Positions 20,267 through 29,420 of a DNA stretch of 64,000 nucleotides are shown here, piece after piece (position 1 is the first letter of the stretch; the number at the start of each line of letters is the position of its first letter). A program made the translations under genes and the position numbers. The notes beneath the pieces are model-generated. The model was not told the DNA's origin, made no database searches, and saw only the letters and a program-made list of their open reading frames with translations. Source of the DNA: Streptomyces paludis. Lineage in GTDB: Bacteria; Actinomycetota; Actinomycetes; Streptomycetales; Streptomycetaceae. The stretch covers positions 4,402,001 through 4,466,000 of the forward strand of contig NZ_CP031194.1 of assembly GCF_003344965.1 (NCBI RefSeq). Reading direction: 5' to 3'.

Positions 20267-20842
20267 TCAACGGGTGGTGCCGGCGACCGTCAGGGTGGGG
20301 TCGGAGGTGGGGGCGGTTGGGGTGATGGTGAGGGTCGGGAACAGGGACTCGGACGGGAACGAGGAGTCGGACGGGAACGGCGAGTTGGACGGGGACGGAG
20401 ATGAGTCCGGAGGTTCGGGGCTGCCCGAGGGGACCGACTCCGACGGGTACGGGAGGGCGCTCGGGCCGCCGAACGATGGCGTACGCGTCGGGCCCGCGCT
20501 CGGTGTCGTTCCTGTCGGACCCGGGACCGTTCTGGCCGGTTCCGTCCCGGAGTGCGCGGGCGCGGCCGGCGGCTGCCCGGCGCGCGCGCCCGTCACGGCG
20601 AGCGCGCTCACCCCGGCCAGTACGCCCACCGCGCCCACCGCACCGGCCGCGGTGGCGGCCAGCCGCCACTGCCGCCGCCGCGTCCCGCGCGCCACGATCT
20701 CCGCGACGGGCGTGGGCGGCGGCGCGAGGCTCCGCGCGTCGTGGGCGGCCCGCTTGAGGGTGACGGCGAGCAACTCGTCGGCCCGGTCCCGGCTGTCTGG
20801 GGGGCCGTCGGGGGAGCCGTTGGGGGGAAGGCGGTCAGACAC
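20267..20842 (-). CDS. Single-pass membrane protein partner of ECF sigma factor
   Basis: A 191-residue protein with an N-terminal cytoplasmic segment of about 58 residues (ELLAVTLKRAAHDARSL), one membrane helix (LAATAAGAVGAVGVLAGVSALAVTG) and a long Ser/Pro/Gly-rich outer tail. The gene overlaps the end of the ECF sigma gene by 8 nt. This topology and position fit a regulator or anti-sigma-like partner, but no zinc-binding ZAS motif (HxxxCxxC) is present, so the role is inferred. Confidence 0.65.
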   Translation of the reverse strand: MSDRLPPNGSPDGPPDSRDRADELLAVTLKRAAHDARSLAPPPTPVAEIVARGTRRRQWRLAATAAGAVGAVGVLAGVSALAVTGARAGQPPAAPAHSGTEPARTVPGPTGTTPSAGPTRTPSFGGPSALPYPSESVPSGSPEPPDSSPSPSNSPFPSDSSFPSESLFPTLTITPTAPTSDPTLTVAGTTR

Positions 20843-21530
20843 GGTATGCCCCCTGGTGGAGGGTGGTGTGCGCGAGCGGGGGTGAGGTGCGGTACGCGGG
20901 TGGGTATTCCGGTCCGGGGCCGGGTCCGGGGGACAGCTTCCGGAGCGCGGCGGTGCCGTGCGGCGAGGTGCCGGAGGCCGGACTGCCGGAGGCCGGGGCG
21001 GTGCGCGCAGGGGCGTCGTCCGGGGCAGAGTCGTCCGCGCCGATATCGTCCGCGCCTGCGTCGAGGTACGGCGCGAGCGCGCTCCGGGCCCGCGACAGAT
21101 GGGTCTTGACGGTCCCCGGCGAGATCCCCGTCTCGGCCGCTATCCGGTCCACGGGCAGATCGCACACGTAATGCAGTACGGTCACCAACCGCTGCCGCGA
21201 GGACAGCCGCCGCAACGCCGCCACCAGCGCGACCCCGTCCGGCCCCGGCGCCGCCAGCTCCCGGGGCCCCGCCCCGCTCAGCCGCCGCCACGCCTCCACG
21301 GCCCGCCCGCGCCCGCGCCATCTGCTGATCGCCAGCCGGACGGCGACCGTACGGACCCACGCCTCGGGCCCGGCGCCCAGGTCCAGCCGCGCGCGCCGGT
21401 CCCACGCCCGTACGAACGCCTCCTGCACGACGTCCTGCGCCTCATGCAGATCACCGGTGAACAGATACACCTGCCCCACCAGCGGCTGTACGGAACGGGC
21501 GTAGAACTCCTCGAACTCCTCGACGGTCAT
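20835..21530 (-). CDS. ECF RNA polymerase sigma factor (SigE-type family of actinobacteria)
   Basis: A 231-residue ECF sigma factor. Region 2 (residues about 8-75) contains FEEFYARSVQPLVGQVYLFTG and DVVQEAFVRAW. Region 4 (about 100-160) contains RQRLVTVLHYVCDLPVDRIA and ISPGTVKTHLSRARSAL. The last 70 residues form a Pro/Ser/Gly tail not needed for the fold. The downstream overlapping gene encodes a membrane partner, so this is probably a membrane-signalled switch. The regulon cannot be predicted from the window. Confidence 0.88.
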   Translation of the reverse strand: MTVEEFEEFYARSVQPLVGQVYLFTGDLHEAQDVVQEAFVRAWDRRARLDLGAGPEAWVRTVAVRLAISRWRGRGRAVEAWRRLSGAGPRELAAPGPDGVALVAALRRLSSRQRLVTVLHYVCDLPVDRIAAETGISPGTVKTHLSRARSALAPYLDAGADDIGADDSAPDDAPARTAPASGSPASGTSPHGTAALRKLSPGPGPGPEYPPAYRTSPPLAHTTLHQGAYRV

Positions 21531-21784
21531 GCGGCTCCCCGAACGTGGCCAGATCTCGCCGGGTATACGCCCCGGCTCACGATCCGGTTGACACCCTCAG
21601 CCGGAAATCTTCCGCCGCACCCGATCCGGTTCGGTCACCGCCCCCGGTGATAGGGGGCGTGGGGCTGCGGATGCCGGTGCCGGGGCTGTTCGTGAAGCCC
21701 TTGCCGGAGCCGTATCCCTGGACATACAGATCCGGCCAGCGAGATACGGGGAGAGGGACTCGCGCGCCCGCGCCCTCGCTCCCC

Positions 21785-22981
21785 CTACGCCTTCCGCAAC
21801 TGCGCGAACGACGTCGCCAACCCCCGTTTCAGCGCCCCCGACAACGGCCGCTCCACGATCCGGTACACCAGCCAGCCCAGCACCATGAACCCGGCGATCA
21901 CCGTGGCGACCAGCAGCCGGGGGTCCATCGTGTTCCGCAGGTAATGGATCACGGTCGTACCGGCCGCGTAGTGCATCAGGTAGAGCGGATACGTCATCGC
22001 GCCCGCTGTGACCAGCCACTTCCACCGGATGCGGTCCGTCGCGCCGAGGGCGATGGCGACCATGGTCAGCAGGAAGACCGTGAAGATCAGCACCGCTCCG
22101 CGCCAGCTCGACACATGCTCGACCTCGTCGATCCGTATCCCCAGTTCCCGCTGGCCCATGAGCCAGGCCATGGCGAGGATGCCCCACAGAAGCAGGTTCT
22201 GGCCGAAGCGGTGCATGAGGTAGAGAACGAGCCCCGCGATGAAGTACCAGGCGCCTTCCGGATTCGCCACCAGCTCCAGCAGGGGCAGCTTCGCGATCGG
22301 GGCGATCATGGCCGCCGCGCCCCAGACACAGCAGAAGACGACGACCTTGCGGTACGTGAGCCCGGTCCGCACCACCGCCAGGAACAGCAGATAGAAACGC
22401 AGCTCGGCCCAGAGGGTCCAGTACACACCGTCGACGTTCATGACGCCTGAACCCGACTGAAGCATCGTGAAGTTGAACAGGACGTCCCGCGTCGGCAGGT
22501 GGTCCCAGACGCCCGGGAACGCGACGAGTACGGACGTCGTGAAGACGATGGCGAACCAGTACGCCGGATAGAGCCGGATCACGCGCGACACGAAGAACTG
22601 CTTCGGCGAACGCCCCCAGCAGGACATACAGATCACGAAGCCGCTGATCACAAAGAAGATCTCGACGCCGATCCACCCGTAGGCCGCGAACCGGAAGACC
22701 GTAGGCATGATGTCGGACGCCGGCCGGCCCCAGATGAGATTGCCCGGCTGATCAACCCTGCGGGTGCCGGCGTAGTGGTGTACGGCGACCATCAGCGCGG
22801 CGAGAAGCCGGATGCCGTCGATGGCGTACAGCCGCCGGCCGACGCGTGAGCGGGCGCGGGCGCGGGCGCCGGTGTCGGTGACAGTGCCGGTGCTGGTGAC
22901 GGCGCTTGGATGCGCGTGCCGTGAGTCCCCGGGGAACTGCTGAGACGCCTCCGTTCCGCTCTCCGTGCCCTGCGTCGACAC
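21785..22981 (-). CDS. Membrane acyltransferase (acyltransferase 3 family)
   Basis: A 398-residue polytopic acyltransferase with about ten helices. The N-terminal cytoplasmic region is followed by YAIDGIRLLAALMVAVHHY, in which the His of the HHY segment is the expected catalytic residue. GVEIFFVISGFVI and the RxxRLYPAYW segment are family hallmarks. It transfers acyl groups to sugars, antibiotics or wall polymers at the membrane. The substrate is unknown. The gene is alone, flanked downstream by the sigma operon and upstream by the second palindromic repeat. Confidence 0.88.
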   Translation of the reverse strand: MSTQGTESGTEASQQFPGDSRHAHPSAVTSTGTVTDTGARARARSRVGRRLYAIDGIRLLAALMVAVHHYAGTRRVDQPGNLIWGRPASDIMPTVFRFAAYGWIGVEIFFVISGFVICMSCWGRSPKQFFVSRVIRLYPAYWFAIVFTTSVLVAFPGVWDHLPTRDVLFNFTMLQSGSGVMNVDGVYWTLWAELRFYLLFLAVVRTGLTYRKVVVFCCVWGAAAMIAPIAKLPLLELVANPEGAWYFIAGLVLYLMHRFGQNLLLWGILAMAWLMGQRELGIRIDEVEHVSSWRGAVLIFTVFLLTMVAIALGATDRIRWKWLVTAGAMTYPLYLMHYAAGTTVIHYLRNTMDPRLLVATVIAGFMVLGWLVYRIVERPLSGALKRGLATSFAQLRKA

Positions 22982-23206
22982 CTGTCCGTCCTTACATGGG
23001 GATGGGGGATGGCCGGGCCGGGAGGCAACGGACGCCTCAAGCTACGACCGCCATAACCGCCACATATCGAACGGACACGCATATTCTTCGTGCTCTGGAC
23101 AGGGATTTGTCACAACGCTTGCCGAATCACCGCCCAGAGTTCCCAGAGACTTAACCGCGCGCTTCTGGACGCTCCAACTGGGCGTTTCTCATACGCCGCT
23201 GGGCGC

Positions 23207-24150
23207 GGGTTAGTACCAAGAGGTAACCGGGGTGTACGGGAGCGAGGTGCTTGGCGCTGGGCCGCCCCTCCTCCTGTCAGTGTCGCGCCTCCGGGGGAGG
23301 TGTAAAGGGCGCTCCTAACGTCGCGTCGGCTGCGCCGACTCCGCTGCGCTCCGCCCTTGACACCTCCCCTTCCGGCGCGCGTACGGAAGAGGGGGGGCGG
23401 CCTGGGGGAGGGGGCCCAAGGGGTCCGCCGTACTGCCACTCGGCTCAGGGTCCGGCGGGCCGGTGGGCCCTGCGGGGCTGCGCAGCAGAGGAATGGGGTG
23501 ACTCGGCCCCGTCTCGGCGGCCGACCGTCCGCTGTTGGTTGCGACTCAAGCCCCGCTGGTCACCGTTGCGTTGTGGTGCCCGGAAGGCGGACGGGTTCTG
23601 CCGCCCGGCCGGGTCTGCGGGCGGGGCATCCCCACTCGGTTGTCCCTTATGGGGTGGTTTGGTGGCCTGTTGGGGGTCTCGTCGGGCGGCACATGTGTCC
23701 TCAGGTGCGTTAGCGGCCCTTCTAGGCGCATGGACGGCCTTCAGGGGCCCACTTGGCGCCACCCGTGTCCCAGTAACCCCACAACCCACACTCGGTGACC
23801 AGCGGGGCTTGAGTCTCGGCAAACAGCGGACGGTCGGACGCTGAGCCGGTGTGGGGCCGCCCCATTCCTCTGCCGCGCAGCCCCGCAGGGCCCACCCGCC
23901 CGCCGGACCCTGAGCCGAGTGGCAGAACAGCGGACCCCTCGGGCCCCCTCCCCCCGGCCGCCCCCCCTCATCCGCACTTGCGACTCCGGGGGAGGTGTCA
24001 AGGGCGGAGCGCAGCGGAGTCGGCGCAGCCGACGCGACGTTAGGAGCGCCCTTTACTCCTCCACCGGAGGCGCGACACTGACAGGAGGAGGGGCGGCCCA
24101 GCGCCAAGCACCTCGCCCCCGTACACCCCGGTTACCTCTTGGTACTGACC
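23207..24150. repeat. Long palindromic repeat element, copy 2
   Basis: About 944 bp. Inverted arms at 23207-23566 and 23793-24150 match closely, including the outer ends TTAGTACCAAGAGGTAACC and its inverted copy. The centre of about 226 bp is shared with copy 1 (31-990), for example CCTTATGGGGTGGTTTGG. Any transcript would fold into a hairpin of about 350 bp. It lies between the acyltransferase and the DUF397 region. Confidence 0.9.
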
Positions 24151-24166
24151 CGCAGGTCCCGTCGAC

Positions 24167-24337
24167 TTACCGAAGTGGCGTGTCGGTGGTGGGCGGTTGT
24201 GGGGTGTGGGGGTTCTTTCCGTGCGGGCTGTCTTTGGGGATGAGGAGCGCGCCGTTCGCTCCGAACGTCGCGATCAGCAGTGACAGGTGCTGACGGGCGG
24301 AGATGGGGGGTGGATCCGTTGTGGTCTGCGTTGTCAT
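24167..24337 (-). CDS. Possible small hypothetical protein
   Basis: A 56-residue frame starting at 24337 with GAGGAGAGG about 11 nt upstream. It has a short hydrophobic stretch (HLSLLIATFGANGALLIP) between Thr/Pro-rich ends. No family recognised. The frame stays open upstream to 24589 but that part is not protein-like. Listed because the ribosome site and hydrophobic core look deliberate. It could equally be non-coding. Confidence 0.3.
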   Translation of the reverse strand: MTTQTTTDPPPISARQHLSLLIATFGANGALLIPKDSPHGKNPHTPQPPTTDTPLR

Positions 24338-24658
24338 GGGGTGTTGTGCCCTCTCCTCGACGCGTGACGCGGGCGTGATGTGGGGGAACAGGGTTGCCCC
24401 CTGCCTGCGCGCCGGCATGAGGAAGCGGCGGGCGGGGGGCAACCCCTTACCTCTCCCCAATGGGGCGCGAGACAGGGAGAGTTGCGCCGGTCTGGGCAGG
24501 AACCTGCCGAGGAACGCGCCCGGACGTCGACGCGTAGTGACGGTAGCGTCACGGATGGGCGGGCCGCAACTGTGCCCCGTGGCATTCATGCCGCTGGTTG
24601 TATGGGCGGAGCCCCCCGCCGGGCTGGGCGAGGGGCTCCATGTGCAGGTCAGGCGGAT
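24338..24658. other. Intergenic stretch without a clear gene
   Basis: Contains a terminator hairpin for the DUF397 gene (24608-24639) and GC-rich sequence with a second possible hairpin around 24430-24480. I see no protein-like frame with a ribosome site. Confidence 0.6.
24608..24639 (-). terminator. Terminator of the XRE-DUF397 operon
   Basis: GGAGCCCC (24608-24615) pairs with GGGGCTCC (24632-24639) around a GC-rich loop, 20 bp past the DUF397 stop. Confidence 0.7.
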
Positions 24659-24856
24659 TCAGACGATGAAGTGATCGAACTCGCCTGCTTTGACGCCTGC
24701 GACGAACGCGGCGAACTTGGTGCGGTTGGTAGTTGTAATGGTGTTCGGGTCGTCGCTCTCGCGCATCAGGATCGCACCGTCGTGTGCGGCAACCTCGACG
24801 CACTGCGGCCCGTTGCCCGAGAGTGACGATTTCTGCCAGTGGATCTCTCTGCTCAT
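24659..24856 (-). CDS. DUF397 protein
   Basis: A 65-residue DUF397 protein: WQKSSLSGNGPQCVEVA, then ILMRESDDP and a C-terminal FAAFVAGVKAGEFD. DUF397 genes nearly always follow an XRE-family regulator with a DUF5753 domain, as here, and are regarded as toxin-antitoxin-like or signalling partners in Streptomyces differentiation. It is 10 bp downstream of the regulator gene. Confidence 0.92.
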   Translation of the reverse strand: MSREIHWQKSSLSGNGPQCVEVAAHDGAILMRESDDPNTITTTNRTKFAAFVAGVKAGEFDHFIV

Positions 24857-24866
24857 GCCTGATCTC

Positions 24867-25721
24867 TCACAGTTCTCGCGCGATGTGATGAACGAAGCTG
24901 CGCGACTCAACAGGCCCCAATGAAGCCTGCTCGGCAAAGTCGAGCAGCGTTCGATTGTTCTCCAGTTCGGTGGCACCGCCGAGGAAGCGGCCGCCGTAGA
25001 GGTTGTCGATGTGGACGGTATCGAACTGCGGGACGAGCCCGCTCGCATATAGCACGGTGTGGGTGAGGTCGATGAAGTCCTCGTTGGTGAAGGGGATGAC
25101 CCGAAGCGTTATGCCCGGCCGTTCCGACATCTCGATGAGGTGCTCAAGTTGCTTGCGGGCGACCTGTCGTCCCCCGACACGCATGCGTAGCGCGGCTTCG
25201 TGAACGGTGGCCGTCAGGGCCGGAGGATTCTCGCGGTCGAAAATCCCCTTGCGTTTCATTCGGTGATCGACCCGAGCCTCCACCTCGTTGGCCGGCAGTG
25301 GTGGAAGCGATCTGCCGAACAGGGCTCGTGCGTGATCCTCCGTCTGCAAGACGCCCGGAAATGTCACCGGTTGGAGGTAACGCAGTTGTGCGGCGTGGTG
25401 CTCCAGCTCTGCGATGTCCAGGAAGCCCAGCGGCAGAACGCCGCGATAGTCGTCCCACCAGAACTGCCCGCGCTGTTCGTGCGTGATGGCGCACATCGCT
25501 TCGATCAACGCGGTGTCGTTGCACTCGTAGAACACGGCCAGTTTGCGGACCCGCTCCTCACTGATGCCGATCTTGCCTGCCTCGATGTGGCTGATCTTTG
25601 CCTGATCCGTGGCCAGAAGGCCGGCCGCTTCGCGGGCCGCTCTGTTCACGCTGTTGCGTAGCTTCTTCAGCTCTTCCCCGAGGCGCATCTGGCGCACCGT
25701 CGGATTGCTCCTTGCGGGCAT
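24867..25721 (-). CDS. XRE-family regulator with DUF5753 domain (Scr1-like)
   Basis: A 284-residue protein. The N-terminal HTH_31/XRE domain (about residues 10-70: LGEELKKLRNSVNRAAREAAG, TDQAKISHIEAGKIGIS) is followed by the DUF5753 domain (about 95-280: YLQPVTFPGVLQTEDHARALF and a C-terminal DFAEQASLGPVESRSFVHHI). This is the usual partner of DUF397. It is divergent from the HATPase gene at 25873, an order common in Streptomyces. Confidence 0.92.
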   Translation of the reverse strand: MPARSNPTVRQMRLGEELKKLRNSVNRAAREAAGLLATDQAKISHIEAGKIGISEERVRKLAVFYECNDTALIEAMCAITHEQRGQFWWDDYRGVLPLGFLDIAELEHHAAQLRYLQPVTFPGVLQTEDHARALFGRSLPPLPANEVEARVDHRMKRKGIFDRENPPALTATVHEAALRMRVGGRQVARKQLEHLIEMSERPGITLRVIPFTNEDFIDLTHTVLYASGLVPQFDTVHIDNLYGGRFLGGATELENNRTLLDFAEQASLGPVESRSFVHHIAREL

Positions 25722-25872
25722 GTCACCTTCCCCTGTCTGTGCTCAGTGTCGCGCGCATCCGTGTTGCGGGTCCACCAGTATCACCATTTCGAGTGGCTAT
25801 ATTGCGTCGTGGCAATTATGCGCCCTAAGGTTTCTGGTGCTGCAACTCCGCACGTCAGTAGGGGAGAACGAC

Positions 25873-26331
25873 ATGACCACCGTCAACGCCACCGCCCGCC
25901 CCGTACCCCCACCCCCGCCGCGCGGGGACACGTACCGGTTGGCCCTGCCCAACACCGCCGCCGCGCCCAAAGTCGCCCGGGACTTTGTGAGTTCGTTGCT
26001 GGGGATCAACCGGCACGGCGCGCTCATGGAGGACGCGCGGTTGTGTGTGACCGAGGTGGTGACCAACGCGCATCGTCATACCGCCACGCCGCTCATCCGG
26101 GTGCATGTCACGGTCGACCGTAAGCGGGTCACCGTCTGTGTCGCGGACGACGAGCCCTGGGCGCTGCCCGTTGCCGTACCGGTGTCGGACCGGGACAGCG
26201 GGCGGGGGCTGTTGCTGGTCGAGAGTCTGGCGTGGGCCTGGGGTGCGACCGTGCACGGGGGTTGCTCGCCGGGGCACAAGGTCGTCTGGTTCACGCTGGC
26301 CAGGCCGTCCGGTCCGCTGGAGACCGTATGA
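25873..26331 (+). CDS. HATPase-type anti-sigma / regulatory ATP-binding protein
   Basis: A 152-residue single-domain histidine-kinase-like ATPase of the RsbW/SpoIIAB group. It has a Pro-rich N-terminus, then ARDFVSSLLGINRHGALMEDARLCVTEVVTNAHRH (N-box) and SGRGLLLVESLAWAWG (G-box). The start ATG is preceded by GGGGAGA. The divergent XRE/DUF397 pair and an overlapping small membrane gene downstream are its neighbours. Target sigma factor unknown. Confidence 0.88.
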   Translation: MTTVNATARPVPPPPPRGDTYRLALPNTAAAPKVARDFVSSLLGINRHGALMEDARLCVTEVVTNAHRHTATPLIRVHVTVDRKRVTVCVADDEPWALPVAVPVSDRDSGRGLLLVESLAWAWGATVHGGCSPGHKVVWFTLARPSGPLETV

Positions 26332-26543
26332 CGCGGCCGGGTGACGGTGGCGGCGGCACGGCCTGGGACTTCGTCGTTACGGCGATCTGCCTGGGCGCCC
26401 TCGCCGGGGCTCTTGTCTTCGTGCCGGTACCGGTGCCCGTGCCGGAGTGGTTACGGCGGACGGGGGCTGAGGGGGAAGTAGCAGCTGAGGGGGAAGCAGT
26501 AGAGGAGGAGTCCGGGGTCCTTACCGCTTGGCCCCCGTCCTGA
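26328..26543 (+). CDS. Small single-pass membrane protein, TTA-containing
   Basis: A 71-residue frame that starts inside the stop of the HATPase gene (ATGA), so it is probably translationally coupled. One hydrophobic segment (FVVTAICLGALAGALVFVPVP) is followed by an acidic tail. Codon 42 is TTA. The 3' end runs 23 bp into the converging permease gene. No family recognised. The coupling is the main support. Confidence 0.5.
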   Translation: MTRPGDGGGGTAWDFVVTAICLGALAGALVFVPVPVPVPEWLRRTGAEGEVAAEGEAVEEESGVLTAWPPS

Positions 26544-27354
26544 AAGTGTGGCGCGCCCACAGGTAGCCGACCAGGAGCAGCGCCCCGCACCAGGCGACGG
26601 CGATGACCGCGCTGTTGCCTATCCCGGTGCCGAGCCACAGGCCGCGCAGGGTCTCGATGACCGGGGTGAAGGGCTGGTTCTCGGCGAACCAGCGCAGACC
26701 TGTGGGCATGGACTCCGGCGGCACGATGGCGCTGCCCAGGAACGGAAGGAGCGTCAGCGGCATGGGGATGTTGCTGGCGGTCTCCGGGGTCTTGGCCACC
26801 AGGCCGATGCCCGTGGAGAGCCAACTGAGCGCCAGGGTGAGCAAGGTGAGCAGACCGATGGCGGCGAGCCACTCGACGGGCGTCGCGTTGGGGCGGAAGC
26901 CCATCAGCAGGGCGACGCCCAGGACGAGGGCTATGCCGGCCATCGTCTGGATCACGCTGCTGATGACATGGCCGGTCAGGAATGCGGTCCGGGAGATCGG
27001 CATCGTACGGAAGCGGTCAACGATGCCCTCGGTCTTGTCGACGCACACGCTGATCGCTGTGGTCAGAGCGCCCGAGGTGGCTGCCATGAGGATGATGCCG
27101 GGCGCGACGTAGTCGATGTAGTTGCCGGAGCCGGTGCCGGAGCCGGTTCCCGCTCCGGCTCCGGCTCCGTCGGCGGTGGGGAGGGCGCTGATGCCCGTGC
27201 CCAGGGTGCTGCCGAACACGTAGTTGAACAGCAGCAGCATCATCACCGGCATGCTGATGACCGTGAACGTCATCGACGGGTACCGCAGCGCCTTTTTGAG
27301 GTTGCGCCGCAGCATCGTCCTGGAGTCTCTGGCGGCGTAGGACACGGTGGCCAT
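26521..27354 (-). CDS. ABC-2 type permease (DrrB-like)
   Basis: A 277-residue exporter membrane subunit with about six helices and the central loop GIVDRFRTMPISRTAFLTG. An extracytoplasmic insert of Ala/Gly/Thr (GAGAGTGSGTGSG) sits after helix 1. The ATG overlaps the ATPase stop by one base (TAATG), so the pair is co-translated. Neighbouring DUF4097 and RHH genes lie upstream on the same strand. Exported substrate unknown. Confidence 0.88.
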   Translation of the reverse strand: MATVSYAARDSRTMLRRNLKKALRYPSMTFTVISMPVMMLLLFNYVFGSTLGTGISALPTADGAGAGAGTGSGTGSGNYIDYVAPGIILMAATSGALTTAISVCVDKTEGIVDRFRTMPISRTAFLTGHVISSVIQTMAGIALVLGVALLMGFRPNATPVEWLAAIGLLTLLTLALSWLSTGIGLVAKTPETASNIPMPLTLLPFLGSAIVPPESMPTGLRWFAENQPFTPVIETLRGLWLGTGIGNSAVIAVAWCGALLLVGYLWARHTFRTGAKR

Positions 27355-28367
27355 TACGCGTTCTCCTTGGGCTGGCCGGTGAGGGTGAGAAAGACGTCGT
27401 CGAGGTCGGGGGTGTGGACGGTCAGGGACTCGGCCTGGATGGCGGTGGTCTCCAGGGCGTCGAGCACGGCCCGCAGACTGGGAAGGGACCCGTTGCTCGG
27501 TATCTGAAGCGTGAGGGAGTCCTCGTCGCGTGTGCCGATGCCGAAGACGCTCGCGGCGGTGTCCAGGCTCTGGACATCGGTGAACCGCACCCGGATATGG
27601 CCGCCGGGGATGCGCTGCTTCAGCTCGTCGGCGGTGCCCTCGGCGATCAGCCGGCCGTGGTCCAACACGGCTATACGGTCGGCGAGTCGGTCGGCCTCTT
27701 CCAAGTACTGCGTGGTCAGGAAGATGGTCACGCCCTCGTCGGTCACGAGTTCCCGGATGATCTCCCACATGGTGCGCCGGCTGCGCGGGTCGAGTCCCGT
27801 GGTGGGCTCATCGAGGAAGATGATCCGTGGACCGCTGACCAGGGTCATCGCCAGGTCGAGCTTGCGCCGCATCCCGCCGGAGAAGGTGACCGTGGGGCTG
27901 TCCGCCACCTCGGACAGGTCGAAGCGGCGCAGCAGGTCCTTGGCGCGGCGCTTGCCCTCGCGCCGGTCGAGGTGGTGCAGATCCGCCATGAGGAGCAGGT
28001 TCTCCTCGGCGGTCAGCAGATTGTCGACGGCCGAGAACTGGCCGGTGACGCCGATCGCGGAGCGGACGGCGTCGGCTTCCCGGGTCAGGTGGTGGCCTGC
28101 GACCCAAACCTCGGGCTCGGCCGCGGTGACGTCCGTATTGGTGCTGGTGCCCGCGTCCGCGTCGGTGCCCGCGTCCGCGTTGATGAGTGTGGAGAGGATC
28201 TCTACCGTCGTGGTCTTTCCGGCGCCGTTCGGCCCTAACAGGGCGAAGATGGTGCCCTCTTCGATGTTCAGGTCGATGCCGTCGAGTACGAGCTTGTCGC
28301 CGTAGGACTTGCGCAGTCCGGTGGCGGTGATCGCCGGGGGCCGCGCGGATGTCTTCTGGGTGGGCAT
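27354..28367 (-). CDS. DrrA-like ABC transporter ATP-binding protein, TTA-containing
   Basis: A 337-residue ATPase with Walker [11 protein letters not shown], signature FSGGMRRKLDLA, Walker [14 protein letters not shown] and the DrrA C-terminal TPDLDDVFLTLTG. An insert rich in Asp, Ala and Thr (DAGTDADAGTSTNTD) between the P-loop and the Q-loop looks like expansion of a simple repeat. Codon 44, immediately before Walker A, is TTA (28236-28238), suggesting bldA dependence of the whole exporter. Confidence 0.88.
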   Translation of the reverse strand: MPTQKTSARPPAITATGLRKSYGDKLVLDGIDLNIEEGTIFALLGPNGAGKTTTVEILSTLINADAGTDADAGTSTNTDVTAAEPEVWVAGHHLTREADAVRSAIGVTGQFSAVDNLLTAEENLLLMADLHHLDRREGKRRAKDLLRRFDLSEVADSPTVTFSGGMRRKLDLAMTLVSGPRIIFLDEPTTGLDPRSRRTMWEIIRELVTDEGVTIFLTTQYLEEADRLADRIAVLDHGRLIAEGTADELKQRIPGGHIRVRFTDVQSLDTAASVFGIGTRDEDSLTLQIPSNGSLPSLRAVLDALETTAIQAESLTVHTPDLDDVFLTLTGQPKENA

Positions 28368-28418
28368 GCCGTTCTCCTTTCGGGGGAGGGGAAGGGAGGG
28401 GAAGCAGGAGTATCGGGT

Positions 28419-29309
28419 TCAGGCGCGGCGGATGATGATGTCGCCGGCCGCGGTCCGCGCGTACACCTCGACGGTCTCGTCGGAGTCGGAGGGGGCGGCG
28501 GCGGAGCCCAGCTCGCGGCGTACCGTGCCGAACTTGGTGTGCACGTCGAGCCAGGCCGCGGTGCCCTCGTGGACGCCCACTTCCAGCTCACCGACGGAGG
28601 TACGCAGATCGATGCGGCCGCGGGCCGCGTCATCGATCCGGATGCCGCCGTTCGCGGACACGGCGGTGACCCCGGCGTGGGTGACGCCGACCTCGATCCG
28701 GCCGTTGGCGGACCTGGCGTCGATGCCGCTGTGCGCGACCCCGACCGAGACGTCGCCGTTGGCCGCGTAGATTTTCAGCTCGCCGGTGACCTCGCTGATC
28801 CGCGTCGCGCCGTTGCCGTTCTTGACGGTCGCCGTGCCGGTGGCCGTGCCGACCTCGATCCGGCCCGCGCCGATGACCTCGATGTCCCCGGTCGAGCGGG
28901 CCAGCCGGATATCGCCCAGGTCGGTCTTGAGACCGGCGCCCGCCGCCTCTTCCACCTGGAGATCGCCGAGCGCGCTCTTGAGCGTGACTTCCCCGAGGCG
29001 GCCGTCGCAGTAGAAGCCGCCCATCGCCGTGGTGCCCCGGACATCCGACCCGAGGGGCAGTTCGACGCTCACCTCGATGGCCCCCGACTTGCCGAACAGG
29101 GACCTCTTCTTGGGTGTCCTGACCGTCAGACGGCCGCCCGAGTAGGTGACCTGGGTCTGCTGTACGGCACGTACGTCGTTCTCGTTGGATCCGTTGCGCG
29201 GCAGCACCTCGACCACGGTGTCGGTGCGCTTGCCGGCCGTGATGTGGGCGGTGCCGGCCTCCAACTCGAAGGTGGCGGAGATCGGTTCGGGGGTCTCGTA
29301 CGTAGGCAT
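28419..29309 (-). CDS. DUF4097 beta-repeat protein
   Basis: A 296-residue protein made almost wholly of short beta-strand repeats of the DUF4097 type (GDIRLARSTGDIEVIGAGRIEVG, NGNGATRISEVTGELKIYAANGDVSVG, SANGRIEVGVTHAGVTAVSANGGIRI). It is expected to fold as a right-handed beta-helix or stacked sheet. No signal peptide. It is 51 bp upstream of the exporter ATPase on the same strand, a common association of unknown function. Confidence 0.88.
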   Translation of the reverse strand: MPTYETPEPISATFELEAGTAHITAGKRTDTVVEVLPRNGSNENDVRAVQQTQVTYSGGRLTVRTPKKRSLFGKSGAIEVSVELPLGSDVRGTTAMGGFYCDGRLGEVTLKSALGDLQVEEAAGAGLKTDLGDIRLARSTGDIEVIGAGRIEVGTATGTATVKNGNGATRISEVTGELKIYAANGDVSVGVAHSGIDARSANGRIEVGVTHAGVTAVSANGGIRIDDAARGRIDLRTSVGELEVGVHEGTAAWLDVHTKFGTVRRELGSAAAPSDSDETVEVYARTAAGDIIIRRA

Positions 29310-29420
29310 GGCTGTGCCGTCCTCTTGGTGTGTGTGGTGATCCCGTCGGTGAGGCGGGTGATGTTGTGGGCGGGTGATGTGCGGGCGGGGCTCAGTTGAT
29401 GAGTTCCAGTTGAGGAGGGG

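Noticed and set aside
20300..20420. Repeat of GGACGGGAACG-type units as a regulatory array
   Set aside because: It encodes the Ser/Pro tail of the sigma partner protein in frame. Codon repetition is a sufficient explanation.
23251..24107. Frames beginning MALGRPSSCQCRASGG on both strands of the second repeat
   Set aside because: The same peptide appears from both arms only because the arms are inverted copies. It is not kept intact in copy 1 or in the cassette arms.
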